Source: Anaerolinea sp.
GTDB taxonomy: Bacteria; Chloroflexota; Anaerolineae; Anaerolineales; Anaerolineaceae
Direction: 5' to 3'
NCBI GenBank assembly: GCA_029975055.1
Contig: JARKPU010000010.1
Location: 96,000-159,999, forward strand
DNA: 64,000 nucleotides
Part shown: positions 44,481 through 54,277 of the stretch, in pieces
Layout of the letters: each line of letters starts with the position of its first letter
Position numbering within the stretch: position 1 is the first letter of the stretch
The notes under the pieces: model-generated
What the model saw: the letters and a program-made list of their open reading frames with translations, nothing else
The model's database searches: none
Told to the model about the DNA's origin: nothing
Program-made: the position numbers and the translations under genes

Positions 44481-46808
44481 TCACGATACAGGTTGGGCCG
44501 CAGCCCGGGTGGTGAACACGCGCTTTGCCACAGGCATCTTCGCCTCGCCGGCCAGCTCAAACTCGCCGCACAGGCGGATATCCTCGCTGGAACTGCCCAC
44601 CATCACCAACACCCGCCCCGGCTCGAGCACCAGGTCCAGGTTGGCGTCGTAGAAAGCCAGTTGATCCACCGGCAGGCTGAAGGAAAGGGTCGTTTCCTCC
44701 CCCGGTTCGAGCGGCACGCGCAGATAGCCGCGCAGCTCCTTCACCGGGCGCGGAGCCGAGGCATAAAGCTGGCGGGTGTAGAGCTGGACGACCTCATCCC
44801 CCGTCCGGCTGCCGGTGTTCTTGAGGATGAACGAGATCTCCACCTGCTCGCCGGGCCCGGCCCGCTTTTTGCTCAACGCCAGGCCGCGATACTCGAAGGT
44901 GGTGTAGCTCAGGCCGTGCCCGAATGGGAAAAGCGGGGTGACCTTTTCGTTAACATAATCCACATACCAGTTGGATTTTGACCCGCTCGGCTTGTGATTG
45001 TAATAGACCGGCAGCTGCCCCACGTGGCGCGGGAAGGTGATGGGCAGCTTTCCGCCGGGGTTCGCATCGCCGAACAGAATTTCCGCCGCGGCCTCACCGC
45101 CTTCTTCGCCGGGCAGCCAGGCCTCCAGGATGGCGTTGGCGTGCTCGGCCAGCCAGGGAATGGCCAGCGGCCGCCCGTTGATCAGCACCACCGCCACCGG
45201 CTTGCCAGCCCCGATCACCAACCGCGCCAGTTCTTCCTGCAGGCCGGGGAGCTTCAAGTCCACGCTTTCGCGCGTCTCGCCGGTGGTGCAGGAGGGCACC
45301 AGGCCGGAGCGGTCGCCCAGGGCAAGCACCACCACATCGACCGCCTGCGCCGCGCGCAGGGCACCATCCAGGCCGGAGGGATCGCCCTCCAGGTTATCGC
45401 AGCCCGCGGCGTATAGCACCTGGGTTTCTGGTGAGACGCGCGCACGGATGCCCTCCAGCAGGCTGACGACGCGGACATCCTCATCAAGCAGGCCGTTCAA
45501 TTCCAAACCGCCCAGCCCCGAGCCATCCGGGTTCCACTGCGCCAAATATTCACGCGCGGCGGGGTAGGAGTAATCACCGAGCTGGTTGCGGCCGTGGGCG
45601 GCATTCGGCCCAATGACCGCCAACGCCCCGATCTGCCGCCCGAGCGGGAGCAGCCCGTCGTTCTTGAGCAGCACCATGCTTTCGCGGGCGGCACGGCGGG
45701 CCAGGCTGCGCTGCGCGGGCGTTTCGAAGACTTCCAGGACCCGGCCTTCATCCACGTAGGGGTTATCCATGATTCCAAGCGTAAATTTCGCCCGCAGGTG
45801 GCGGCTCACGGCCGCATCGATCTCCTCCAAACTCACGCGGCCGGCTTCCAGCTCGCTCTTGAGCGGCGCGCCGAAGCACGTCACGCCGGGCAGTTCCACA
45901 TCGATGCCCGCCTGCAGGGCCAGCCGGGCGGCATCTGCCAGGCATGGCGCGGCGTTGTGGTAGGTGTGGATCATCTCGATCGCCTGGTAATCCGAGACGA
46001 CCAGCCCATCGAACCCGAGCACCTCGCGCAGCAGGCCGGTGAGGATGGCCCGCGAGGCGGCCACCACTTCGCCGTCGAGCTCGGGGTAAGAATTCATCAT
46101 CACCGCCAGTCCGGCTTCCTGAACGGCTGCCTGGAACGGCGCGAGCAAGACGTTATAGAGGTCGCTGCGGCCCACGTGGCTGGGGGCACAGTTCAAGCCG
46201 CCCGCCGAGAGGCTGTGACCGATGAAGTGCTTGCCCGTGGCCAGGATGCCCTGCTCCAGCCGTTCCCCCTGCAGCCCGCGCACGAAAGCCGCGCCGAAGT
46301 GGGCGGCCAGCGTGGGGTCTTCGCCAAAAGTCTCTTCCACCCGCCCCCAGCGCGGCTCGCGGCCCACATCCAGCACCGGCGCGAGGCCCTGATGGGCGCC
46401 GATGGCGCGCAGCTGGGCGCGGATGTGTGCACCCAACTCCTCGGCCAGCTGCGGCCTGAAAGTGCTCGCCAGGCCGATCGGCTGCGGGAAGATGCTCCCC
46501 CCCAGCACCATCGCGCCGCAGCAGCACTCCTCGTGAAGGATGGCCGGGATGCCCAGGCGCGTCTGCTCGAGCAGGAAGCGCTGCAGCCGGTTGGCGTCTC
46601 TGGCGGCCTGGGCCGGGGCATGCGCCGAGGCTCCCGCCAGACGCGCCACCTGCCCGATGCCGTCTTTGAGCTTGCGGGCCATCTTCTCGGGGTCCAGTTC
46701 ACCGCCGGTATGCAGTTCGAAAGCCCAACACGAACCCAACTGGGCGAGTTTTTCGTCCAGGGTCATCTGCGACAGTAACCGAACAAGGCGTCTTTCGATG
46801 GGATTCAT
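44481..46808 (-). CDS. GH3 family beta-glucosidase
   Basis: 775 residues from ATG 46808 (GAGG upstream). N-terminal TIM barrel with LGIPAILHEEC, APVLDVGREPRWGRVEETFGEDP and GKHFIGH; catalytic nucleophile Asp273 in LVVSDYQAIEMIH. An alpha/beta sandwich follows (VVLALGDRSG, GKPVAVVLINGRPL), then LFPFGHGLSYTTFEYR and the FnIII-like end (SGDEVVQLY-like TGDEVVQLYTRQ). It hydrolyses beta-linked gluco- or xylo-oligosaccharides to monosaccharides. No signal peptide, so it acts on sugars brought in by the transporter encoded just upstream. Together with that transporter and the LacI regulator it forms a beta-glucoside utilisation locus. Confidence 0.94.
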   Translation of the reverse strand: MNPIERRLVRLLSQMTLDEKLAQLGSCWAFELHTGGELDPEKMARKLKDGIGQVARLAGASAHAPAQAARDANRLQRFLLEQTRLGIPAILHEECCCGAMVLGGSIFPQPIGLASTFRPQLAEELGAHIRAQLRAIGAHQGLAPVLDVGREPRWGRVEETFGEDPTLAAHFGAAFVRGLQGERLEQGILATGKHFIGHSLSAGGLNCAPSHVGRSDLYNVLLAPFQAAVQEAGLAVMMNSYPELDGEVVAASRAILTGLLREVLGFDGLVVSDYQAIEMIHTYHNAAPCLADAARLALQAGIDVELPGVTCFGAPLKSELEAGRVSLEEIDAAVSRHLRAKFTLGIMDNPYVDEGRVLEVFETPAQRSLARRAARESMVLLKNDGLLPLGRQIGALAVIGPNAAHGRNQLGDYSYPAAREYLAQWNPDGSGLGGLELNGLLDEDVRVVSLLEGIRARVSPETQVLYAAGCDNLEGDPSGLDGALRAAQAVDVVVLALGDRSGLVPSCTTGETRESVDLKLPGLQEELARLVIGAGKPVAVVLINGRPLAIPWLAEHANAILEAWLPGEEGGEAAAEILFGDANPGGKLPITFPRHVGQLPVYYNHKPSGSKSNWYVDYVNEKVTPLFPFGHGLSYTTFEYRGLALSKKRAGPGEQVEISFILKNTGSRTGDEVVQLYTRQLYASAPRPVKELRGYLRVPLEPGEETTLSFSLPVDQLAFYDANLDLVLEPGRVLVMVGSSSEDIRLCGEFELAGEAKMPVAKRVFTTRAAAQPVS

Positions 46809-46886
46809 CTTCACAACCTCGTTTCCGGCGGTATTCAATTGGGGCGGCTTCACAGATGTCTGCGCGGAAATCCAAGCCGGCAGCGT

Positions 46887-47882
46887 TTACCGATGCGCAC
46901 CCGCGGCGGCGGGCTCAGCCTGAGGAGATTCGGAATACAGGTGGCACTTCACCAAAACATCATCGATCGTAATGTCGGCAGGCACCTGTCTTTTGCAGAT
47001 CTCCATCACATTGGGGCATCTCCCCGCGAATTTACAGCCCACGCGCAGGTACTCTTCGTGCTCCAGCTCCGAGAGGTTCACCGTAGTCTGCCAGCGCTTA
47101 TGCGGGTCGGCCTCCGGGATCGATTCGCGCAGCAGGCGCGTGTAGGGATGGCGGGGCTGCATCAGCACCTGCTCTACCGTTCCCATCTCCACGATATTCC
47201 CGCGGAACATGATCGCGATCCGGTCGCAGACGTAATAGGCAGTGGCGAGGTCGTGGGTGATATAGAGCACGCTCACGCCCAGGTCGTCTCTGAGCGTCTT
47301 GAACAGGTTGACAATCGCCATGCGCAGAGAGGCATCCACCATCGAGACGGGTTCATCGGCGATGAGCAGCCGCGGGTTGGTCATCAGCGCACGGGCAATC
47401 GAGATGCGCTGCAACTGCCCGCCCGAAAACTCATTCGGATACCTTCCGGCAAACTCTTCGTAAGACAGGCCGACCGCGTGCAGCTTTTGGTTGATGATCT
47501 CGATGGCCGTTCTTCGGTTTTCGGTCAGTCTGAAGTTGCGCACCGTATCAAAGAAGTAGCTATCGACCGTTTTCAGCGGGTTGAATGTGGCGAATGGGTC
47601 CTGGAAGATGGCTTGAATGCCCTCGGTTCGCCATGCTTTTTGCTTCCGGTCTTCCACCTTCCCGTTGTGCAGGATGGTGCCGGAGGTCGCTTCTTCAAAC
47701 CCCAGCACAATCTTGGCGGTGGTGGTTTTTCCGCAGCCGCTTTCACCGGCCAGGGCGAAGATCTCGGCGGGTTTCACGTCGAAGCAAACATTATCAACGG
47801 CCGTGATGTGGATGCGCGAGATGACGCTGCCCAGGGTGTACACCTTGGTCAGGTTCTGGATCTCAAGAAGCTTTTGTTCCAT
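46887..47882 (-). CDS. ABC transporter ATPase, OppF/DppF type
   Basis: About 331 residues from ATG 47882 (GGAG 9 nt upstream); ATG codons at 47888 and 47891 are alternatives. Walker A GESGCGKTT, signature FSGGQLQRISIAR, Walker B LLIADEPVSMVD and switch His in YITHDLATAYY. The Cys-rich C-terminus (GCKFAGRCPNVMEICK) is the oligo_HPY region that binds an Fe-S cluster in some homologues. It pairs with the OppD-type ATPase. The start overlaps the upstream gene by 20 bp. Confidence 0.93.
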   Translation of the reverse strand: MEQKLLEIQNLTKVYTLGSVISRIHITAVDNVCFDVKPAEIFALAGESGCGKTTTAKIVLGFEEATSGTILHNGKVEDRKQKAWRTEGIQAIFQDPFATFNPLKTVDSYFFDTVRNFRLTENRRTAIEIINQKLHAVGLSYEEFAGRYPNEFSGGQLQRISIARALMTNPRLLIADEPVSMVDASLRMAIVNLFKTLRDDLGVSVLYITHDLATAYYVCDRIAIMFRGNIVEMGTVEQVLMQPRHPYTRLLRESIPEADPHKRWQTTVNLSELEHEEYLRVGCKFAGRCPNVMEICKRQVPADITIDDVLVKCHLYSESPQAEPAAAGAHR

Positions 47883-48873
47883 GCTCATCATCTCCGACCA
47901 GCCAGCAGGCCACTTTATGATTGGTATCGATATTCCTCAATTCCGGCATACGTTCCCGGCAGATATCCATCGCGTGCGGGCAGCGCGGGTTGAACGGGCA
48001 GCCGGGCGGTAAATTCGAGAGCGACGGCGGGCTGCCGGGGACGCTCTCGCGCAGCGACTTATCGCCGAAGCGCGGCAGTGAGTTGATCAGGTAGCGCGTA
48101 TAGGGGTGAGCAGGTTCGTCGTAAATCTTCTCGGTGGTCGATTCCTCCACCATCTTCCCGGCATACATGATCGCCACCCGGTCGGCGATGTTGGCCTGCA
48201 CGCCCATATCGTGCGTCACCAGGATGATCGTGTTCTTCTGCCTGGCCTGGATATCCTTGAGCAGCTGCACCACGCCGCGCTGGACAACCACATCCAGCGC
48301 GGTGGTCGGCTCATCGGCGATGAGGATGCGCGGCTTGAGCAGCGCCGCCAGGGCAATGGTAACGCGCTGGCGCATCCCGCCGGAGAGCTGGTGGGGGTAG
48401 GCGCTCAGGATGTTGCGCGGCAGCCCCAGCTCGACGATATGTTCGCGGGCCAGTTCAAAGGCTTGCTCGCGGGTCTTTCCGGTCACATGGCTGAAAATGA
48501 AATCCTGGTAGGTTTCGTTGAGTTTGAGCACGGGGTTGAGCACGCTCATCGAGCCTTGCGGCACATAAGAGATGTACTCCATGCGCAGCTTGCGCCGGCT
48601 TTCCTGATCGAGGGCGGTCACGTCCACTTCGCGCCCGTCCACGCGGTAATAGATCTTCCCGCCCATCAACCTCAGCGGCGGCTCGATGGCCGCGAAGAGT
48701 GTTTTCAGCAGGGTGGTCTTCCCGCAGCCGCTCTCGCCGGCGATGCCGTACACTTCGTTCTCGTACACTTCCAGGTCGATCTCGTTGACCGCTTTGACCA
48801 CCTTTTGGGTGCCGTGCAGGTCGAGCACGTAGAAGGCTTTCAGCTTTTCTGTGCGAAGAATGGTCCGGTTCAT
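47863..48873 (-). CDS. ABC transporter ATPase, OppD/DppD type
   Basis: 336 residues. Walker A GESGCGKTT, Q-loop YVPQGSMSVLNP, signature LSGGMRQRVTIA, Walker B ILIADEPTTALDV, switch His in VTHDMGVQ, and the C-terminal oligo_HPY part PPGCPFNPRCPHAMDIC. Cytoplasmic energy subunit for the Opp-type permease. Ends 20 bp inside the partner gene. Confidence 0.93.
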   Translation of the reverse strand: MNRTILRTEKLKAFYVLDLHGTQKVVKAVNEIDLEVYENEVYGIAGESGCGKTTLLKTLFAAIEPPLRLMGGKIYYRVDGREVDVTALDQESRRKLRMEYISYVPQGSMSVLNPVLKLNETYQDFIFSHVTGKTREQAFELAREHIVELGLPRNILSAYPHQLSGGMRQRVTIALAALLKPRILIADEPTTALDVVVQRGVVQLLKDIQARQKNTIILVTHDMGVQANIADRVAIMYAGKMVEESTTEKIYDEPAHPYTRYLINSLPRFGDKSLRESVPGSPPSLSNLPPGCPFNPRCPHAMDICRERMPELRNIDTNHKVACWLVGDDEHGTKAS

Positions 48874-48882
48874 ACGATCTCT

Positions 48883-49734
48883 CTACGCCCCCACCCGCTG
48901 GATGCGCGTGCGCGGATCCAGGTACTCGCTGATGCTGACCGAAAGCCAGTACAGGGCAATAAACAGGAAGAGCGATAAAACCACCGGGGTCAGGATCCAC
49001 CACCAGCGCCCCAACAGGATGGACTGGTAGAAGAGCGCCCAGTTCAACATGGTGCCCAGGGTGGGGATGTTCAGGTTGACCAGACCAAGGATGGCCAGGG
49101 TGATTTCAAGACCGATCGCCCAGGCGATGTTGTTGATCAGGGTCGAGAAGATCAACGGCATGGCAAAGGGCATATACTCGTTCAGCACCAGCTTCACCGT
49201 CCCTGTGCCGGAAAGGACGGCCGTCTTGGTGAACTCACGCTCGCGCAGGCTCAAGATAACCGAGCGGATCAGGCGCGCATCCCAGGCCCAGCCGAAGAAT
49301 GAAAGCAGCAGCCCGAGGATCACCAGGTTCATATACTGCCGCACCAGCATTGCCAGCATGACCATAATCAGGAAGAGCGGGATCACCAGCAGGCTGTCGC
49401 CGATGAACATCAGCACCCGGTCGGTGATGCCCCCTTTATAGCCCGCGATCATGCCGACCAGGATGGCAATGACCCGCGATACCAGCCCGGCGATGAGCGA
49501 GATGATCAACGAGTTGCGCACCGCAAAGGTGGCCTGCCAGAAGATATCCTGCCCGTTCGAATCGGTGCCGAGGATATATTCGGATGAAGGCCGCATATCC
49601 TTTGGGACGACATTCCACAAGGTGGGGTCGTACGGCGAGAAGATCGACAGGAAAGCCATCACCACGATGATCACCAGCACGATGAAGCTGCAAACGAAGC
49701 GATAATCTCTAAAAAGGTCTCGGAATACTTTCAC
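48883..49734 (-). CDS. ABC transporter permease, OppC/DppC type
   Basis: 283 residues. Six hydrophobic helices; the first (RFVCSFIVLVIIVVMAFLS) precedes the OppC-type loop ILGTDSNGQDIFWQATFAVR, and the ATPase-contact motif is in SFFGWAWDARLIRSVILSLRERE. Pairs with the OppB-type permease encoded 12 bp upstream. Forms the membrane channel of the importer. Confidence 0.92.
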   Translation of the reverse strand: MKVFRDLFRDYRFVCSFIVLVIIVVMAFLSIFSPYDPTLWNVVPKDMRPSSEYILGTDSNGQDIFWQATFAVRNSLIISLIAGLVSRVIAILVGMIAGYKGGITDRVLMFIGDSLLVIPLFLIMVMLAMLVRQYMNLVILGLLLSFFGWAWDARLIRSVILSLREREFTKTAVLSGTGTVKLVLNEYMPFAMPLIFSTLINNIAWAIGLEITLAILGLVNLNIPTLGTMLNWALFYQSILLGRWWWILTPVVLSLFLFIALYWLSVSISEYLDPRTRIQRVGA

Positions 49735-49746
49735 AGGACGGGCCTC

Positions 49747-50754
49747 CTATGTGTATCGCACCCGCGGATCGAACAGAGGGTACGTCAGATCGACGATCAG
49801 AATCGCCGTGGTAATGCCCACGATCGAGAAGAGCGTGATGCCCATGATCAGGTTGTAATCGCCGTTGACGATGGCTCGATACAGCAGCATCCCCAGGCCG
49901 GGGTAGCCATAGACGATCTCCGTGATCAGCGCGCCGCTGAAGATCTGCCCAAGCGAAAGGGCCAGGCCGGTGATCTGCGGCAGCAGCGCATTCCGGATGA
50001 CATATTTGCCCACGATGCGGTTCTCGGTCACCCCGCCCAGCTTGGCATACTGGACGAAATTCTCCGCGTTGACGTTCTGCACGATCAGCTTCATCGTCTG
50101 GAAGGTGACCGCCCCGCCCAAAATGCTCAACGAGAAGGCCGGCAAGACCGAATGCCAGAGGACATCTTTGATGTAGCCCCAGGTGAAGGTGGGCACGGCC
50201 CCCAACGACGCACCGCCTGTGATGGGGAACCAGCGGACGACATAAGCAAACAGCAAGAGGAGCGCGAAGGCAAAGATGTAATACGGCAGCGGGCGGATGA
50301 CCATCGCGATGGCGTCAAAAGTCCGCGACCAGCCCTTGCGCGAATAATAACCCGCCAGCCCGCCGATGATATTCCCCCCGATCCACGAGATTGCCGTCGT
50401 CGTCAGCAGAAGCCCCAGCGTCCAGGGCAAAGCGGTGGCGATGAGTTTATTCACGCGGGTAGGGAATTGAAAGAAGGATACGCCGAAATCTGCGCGGAAC
50501 AGCCTGCCCCAGAAGGCCCAGTATTGATCGAGCCACGAGCCTTCCAGGCCGTACATCTCGGTCAGGTCGGCGATGATCCCGTCCATCGAGCCGGGCTCCA
50601 GCGTCGAACCGCGGCCTCTCAACTCGCCGATCACCCGCATGACCGGGTCGTTGGGCGTGAGCCTGGGGATGAGGAACACGACGGTGATGCCCAGCCAGAT
50701 CACAAGGACGTATTGAATCAGACGGGGGATGAGATATCGCTTTAAGAATGTCAC
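49747..50754 (-). CDS. ABC transporter permease, OppB/DppB type
   Basis: 335 residues, GTG start at 50754 with AAGG just ahead. Six helices; N-terminal RYLIPRLIQYVLVIWLGITV followed by IPRLTPNDPVM, as in OppB. The C-terminal EAA-like region is LLPQITGLALSLGQIFSG and VIVNGDYNLIMG-like AIVNGDYNLIMG. First of four genes (B, C, D, F) transcribed after a stem-loop that lies downstream of the binding-protein gene. Confidence 0.92.
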   Translation of the reverse strand: MTFLKRYLIPRLIQYVLVIWLGITVVFLIPRLTPNDPVMRVIGELRGRGSTLEPGSMDGIIADLTEMYGLEGSWLDQYWAFWGRLFRADFGVSFFQFPTRVNKLIATALPWTLGLLLTTTAISWIGGNIIGGLAGYYSRKGWSRTFDAIAMVIRPLPYYIFAFALLLLFAYVVRWFPITGGASLGAVPTFTWGYIKDVLWHSVLPAFSLSILGGAVTFQTMKLIVQNVNAENFVQYAKLGGVTENRIVGKYVIRNALLPQITGLALSLGQIFSGALITEIVYGYPGLGMLLYRAIVNGDYNLIMGITLFSIVGITTAILIVDLTYPLFDPRVRYT

Positions 50755-50921
50755 AGCCTTACCCTCACGCGTTATAAGATCAAGGAACGTGGAAAGTTTT
50801 CTCTAAACTGCAGGGCCTGCCCACGATTTAAAGAAAGCTGACGCACGTTCAGATCGAGGCAACACGCTTCACCTCTTAAAGTATAAGGGGAAACTGCCAA
50901 ATCATCGCATGTTGATTGGTC

Positions 50922-50954
50922 AAAATTCCCCTGGGCGGGTTTCCCCGCCCAGGG
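50922..50954 (-). terminator. Stem-loop with T run between the binding-protein and permease genes
   Basis: On the minus strand CCCTGGGCGGG (50954-50944) pairs perfectly with CCCGCCCAGGG (50939-50929), loop GAAA, followed by GAATTTTG. It is 38 bp past the binding-protein stop and would lower transcription of the permease genes relative to it. Confidence 0.8.
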
Positions 50955-50991
50955 AGCAGTGCAGCGTGATGGAAGTTGACTCGCAGAACCC

Positions 50992-53013
50992 TTATGCGCC
51001 GGTGGGCTTCAGGAACGGAGTCGTGTACTTGAAGTTGGGCCAGTGGGTGTACGGCTCATTGTACGCGTTTTCGCTGCCGGGCCAGTTGGTCCAATAGAAC
51101 TCGTCCCAGCCGACGAAGCCGATATACCCGTAGGTCGGGATGCCGGGCATATTCTTGACGGCTTCCTTGAGGCCCTCGGTGCCAATGGCGATGACGGCCT
51201 CGGTGTCGAAGGGGTCGGTTTCGCGCAGGCGCTTGATGATGTCATCCATCTCCGGGCTCGACCAGCGCGAGTAAATGCCCTGGGTGCGCTCGCCGACGGG
51301 TTTCTTGTAGGCCGAATTCCAGCGGTCGAGCACGCGGTAGAGGTCGGGCCCCGCGCCCCATGGCTCTTGAGCAGGCCACGCGCCGGAGACATCGAAGTCG
51401 CCGGTGGCTCCCAGGCCGTCGCCGTTCTCGGTGGTGTACATCTCGGCGTCGATGCCGAATTTCTTCCACTGCTGAACGGCAGCCGCGGAGTTGCGCGCAT
51501 CATGGTTCGAGAGGACGGTGCCGCTCATGAAGGAAATCTTCCAGGGCTTGCCATCGGGCAGCAGCCATTTGCCGTCGGCATTCTTCTTGAAGCCGTTCTT
51601 TTCGAGCAGCTTGGTGGCGATATCCGGGGCATACTTGTACCACCCGAGCCCAAAGGCCTTTTCGATGAACTCCGGCGTGTCGGGGAAGACATAACCGCGG
51701 CTCTTGGCGTAAGCGGCGACGCGCTTCGGAGCTTCGGGGTCATAGGGCGCAAAGGTCTCGCCGTTGCCCACATCGATGGTGAAGCTCTTGAGCCAGTCTT
51801 GCATCGGCTTGATGTAATCGGCGGGGTATGGGCCAAGGTGCGGCACATGCACCGGGCTGAGGGTGCCCGAGGAATCGACCGCGATGCTCGTGTATTCGAC
51901 GATGTCGATCGCCAGCAGCAGCGCCCAGCGCACATCCACGTTATCGAACGGCGGCCGGGCGGTGTTGAAGAGGATGCCGGTGATGCAGGGGTCGTTGTTG
52001 ACCACGAACGGGAAGGTCGGCTGGTAAGCGCGCGAGGTCTTCGACTGCGCCAGCAGCGCCTTGAGGCCGTCGGCGGAGAGCTCGGCCACATCCAGCTGGT
52101 GCGTCAACTGTGAGAGAATCTGGGCGCCTTCATCGGCAAAGTACTGGTAGATGATGTACTTGGGTTTCGGCTCGCCATACATCATCCCGGTCGGGCTCTT
52201 GTCCCAATCGGCGCGCTTCTCCCAGGCCGTCCAGCCGCCTTGCGGGTCAAAGCTGTGCAGTTTGTAGGGGCCGCAGCCAACGTAGGGGTTGAACGGGAAC
52301 TGGACGGGGTCTTCTTGCTTCTCGAAGATGTGCTTGGGGAAGAAGCGGGTGCAGCCCCAGCGGTCGAGGAAGGTGGTGTGGAAGCGAGAGTTGGGCTGCT
52401 TGAGGTCGACCTTGACCGTGTACTCATCCAAAGCCGTCACCGACGAAACGTTATCCACAAAGAAGCTGTGGGCGTTGAAGCCCTCAAACTTCATGATGGT
52501 CTCGATGGTGTAAACCACGTCCGCCGAGGTGAACGGCTCGCCGTCAGACCAGGCCACGCCTTTGCGCAGCGGAATCGTGAGGCTGGTGAAATCCTCGTTG
52601 TAGGTCGGGTCTCCATCGGCGACGCCGTTGATGATCTTGCCGGTGGCGAAATCGACCGACCAAAGCGGTTCATCGGCCAGGTTCTGCATGCCGCGGTCTT
52701 GCCACTTCCAGCCGACCCACTGGTTGAAGTTGTCGGGCGTGCCGACGCGCCCGGTGAGGATGCGGGCGATCAACGTTTCGCTGCGGGGGAAAGTCCCCAG
52801 CACGGCTTCGGCTTCAACCTTCTGGACCGGCACAGGGGTGGCGGTGACCACCTGGATCTGGACTTCCGGGGTGCCGGCGACGATGCGCGTCACCTCTTGC
52901 TGGATGACTTCCGGGGTCTGGGTGGCCTGCGGCGCGCAGGAGGCCACAAATGCCCCGGCCAGGCCCATTCCAGCCAGCTTCATGAATTTACGTCGATCGA
53001 ACTTCTGTGACAT
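50992..53013 (-). CDS. Family-5 extracellular solute-binding lipoprotein (Tat type)
   Basis: 673 residues from ATG 53013 (AAGGAG 6 nt upstream). The signal DRRKFMKLAGMGLAGAFVASCA has a twin-arginine RR and a lipobox ending at Cys26. The mature part has the family-5 features (PLRKGVAWSDGEPFTSADVVYTIE in its first lobe) and two lobes around a large cleft. It captures oligosaccharides or peptides outside the cell for the Opp-type permease. Linkage to GH3 and LacI favours oligosaccharides. It is separated from the permease genes by a stem-loop terminator. Confidence 0.93.
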   Translation of the reverse strand: MSQKFDRRKFMKLAGMGLAGAFVASCAPQATQTPEVIQQEVTRIVAGTPEVQIQVVTATPVPVQKVEAEAVLGTFPRSETLIARILTGRVGTPDNFNQWVGWKWQDRGMQNLADEPLWSVDFATGKIINGVADGDPTYNEDFTSLTIPLRKGVAWSDGEPFTSADVVYTIETIMKFEGFNAHSFFVDNVSSVTALDEYTVKVDLKQPNSRFHTTFLDRWGCTRFFPKHIFEKQEDPVQFPFNPYVGCGPYKLHSFDPQGGWTAWEKRADWDKSPTGMMYGEPKPKYIIYQYFADEGAQILSQLTHQLDVAELSADGLKALLAQSKTSRAYQPTFPFVVNNDPCITGILFNTARPPFDNVDVRWALLLAIDIVEYTSIAVDSSGTLSPVHVPHLGPYPADYIKPMQDWLKSFTIDVGNGETFAPYDPEAPKRVAAYAKSRGYVFPDTPEFIEKAFGLGWYKYAPDIATKLLEKNGFKKNADGKWLLPDGKPWKISFMSGTVLSNHDARNSAAAVQQWKKFGIDAEMYTTENGDGLGATGDFDVSGAWPAQEPWGAGPDLYRVLDRWNSAYKKPVGERTQGIYSRWSSPEMDDIIKRLRETDPFDTEAVIAIGTEGLKEAVKNMPGIPTYGYIGFVGWDEFYWTNWPGSENAYNEPYTHWPNFKYTTPFLKPTGA

Positions 53014-53209
53014 TCCATTCTCCTTCTTCGCTGAACAAAGAACTCCGTAGATGAACAGGTCACGACAGCAGGGCGATTTCATTTCATGTCTTGTTCCCCT
53101 GCCAGAACAACAACATCTTCTTATGTATCTTGCTCTCCGTTTTCCTCCTGTAGTTGAAGTGTTCCGGTCAGATCACTCAGCCGATAGGAAAGAATTCTTC
53201 CTGTTTTTC

Positions 53210-54247
53210 TCAGGTTCTTTGATCGTCACCGCTATTCAATGCCCGGCAGGATGAGCGGATGACGAGATGCGTGGGAATGCGAACCAGTTTCCGTTCGATC
53301 ACCTCGCCTTTGATCATCTTCACCACCATCTCCACCGCCATCATGCCCATATCGGGCAGGCATTGATCGACCGTCGTCAGCGGCGGATTGAGATACATCG
53401 ATTCTCTCAGGTTGTCGAAACCGACCACCGAAAGGTCGTCCGGGATGCGCAAGCCGGCTTCTTTCGCCGCCAGGTAAACACCCTCGGCCGACATATCATT
53501 GGAGGCGAAAATCGCCGTCGGCGGGTTCGGCAGCGCAAGCAAGGCCTGGGCGCAGCGCTGAGCCGTTTCGGTGGTGAAGTCGCCCACCTGGATCAACTCC
53601 TCATCCAGCGGGATGCCCGCCAGCTCCAGCCCCTCCTTATAGCCCTGCAGGCGCTGGCTGGCGCTGACCAGCTCGAGCCGCCCGGTGATGAAGCCGATGC
53701 GCCGGTGCCCAAGGCCGATCAGGTAGCTCATCGCATCCAGCACGCCCGCCACGTTGGTCGAGATGATCCCTGGGCAGTTGGGACTTTCGTTGTTCGGGTC
53801 GATCGCCACCACCGGCGAATCGGTGGAAAAATCGGTGGCGGCCGGGGTGACCACGATGACTCCGTCGGTGATGCCGCCGTTGAGCAGCGCCACATAGCGC
53901 CGCTCCTGGTCGGCGGTGCCATAGCGGCGCACGTCGCCGGTGGTGTAAATGATCAGGTCATAATCGCTGCGCGCGATGGCGTTGTTCACGCCCTGCATCA
54001 CCTCGATGCAGTACGGCGCAGCCACATCCGGCATGATCAGGCCGATCACATTCGTGCGCAGGCTGCGCATGCTCCGCGCCGCCAGGCTGGAGGCGTAGCC
54101 CAGCCGCAGAATCACGCTCTGAACCCGGTCATAGGTCTCGTCGGCGACGTCGTCCTTGCCATTCAAGATTCGAGAGACAGTCGAAGTGGAAACGCCCGCT
54201 TCTCTGGCGACATCGTGAATGGTCACCGCACGTTTTTTTTGGCGCAT
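53210..54247 (-). CDS. LacI-family transcriptional regulator (sugar locus)
   Basis: 345 residues. N-terminal DNA-binding part TIHDVAREAGVSTSTVSRIL (about 9-28), then a periplasmic-binding-protein-like effector domain with LIMPDVAAPYC, ATAIFASNDMSAEGV and LSVVGFDNL. It is first in a minus-strand group with the binding protein, transporter and GH3 gene. A perfect 16-bp palindrome lies 30 bp upstream of its start. Beta-gluco-oligosaccharides or their products are the likely inducers. Confidence 0.93.
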   Translation of the reverse strand: MRQKKRAVTIHDVAREAGVSTSTVSRILNGKDDVADETYDRVQSVILRLGYASSLAARSMRSLRTNVIGLIMPDVAAPYCIEVMQGVNNAIARSDYDLIIYTTGDVRRYGTADQERRYVALLNGGITDGVIVVTPAATDFSTDSPVVAIDPNNESPNCPGIISTNVAGVLDAMSYLIGLGHRRIGFITGRLELVSASQRLQGYKEGLELAGIPLDEELIQVGDFTTETAQRCAQALLALPNPPTAIFASNDMSAEGVYLAAKEAGLRIPDDLSVVGFDNLRESMYLNPPLTTVDQCLPDMGMMAVEMVVKMIKGEVIERKLVRIPTHLVIRSSCRALNSGDDQRT

Positions 54248-54277
54248 TGATTTGAATGTAAAACAGGGAAACCAGTT

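Noticed and set aside
46887..50754. A dipeptide/oligopeptide importer as the biological role
   Set aside because: The subunits are of that family, but linkage with GH3, LacI and an operator favours sugar import; peptide transport is kept as an alternative only.
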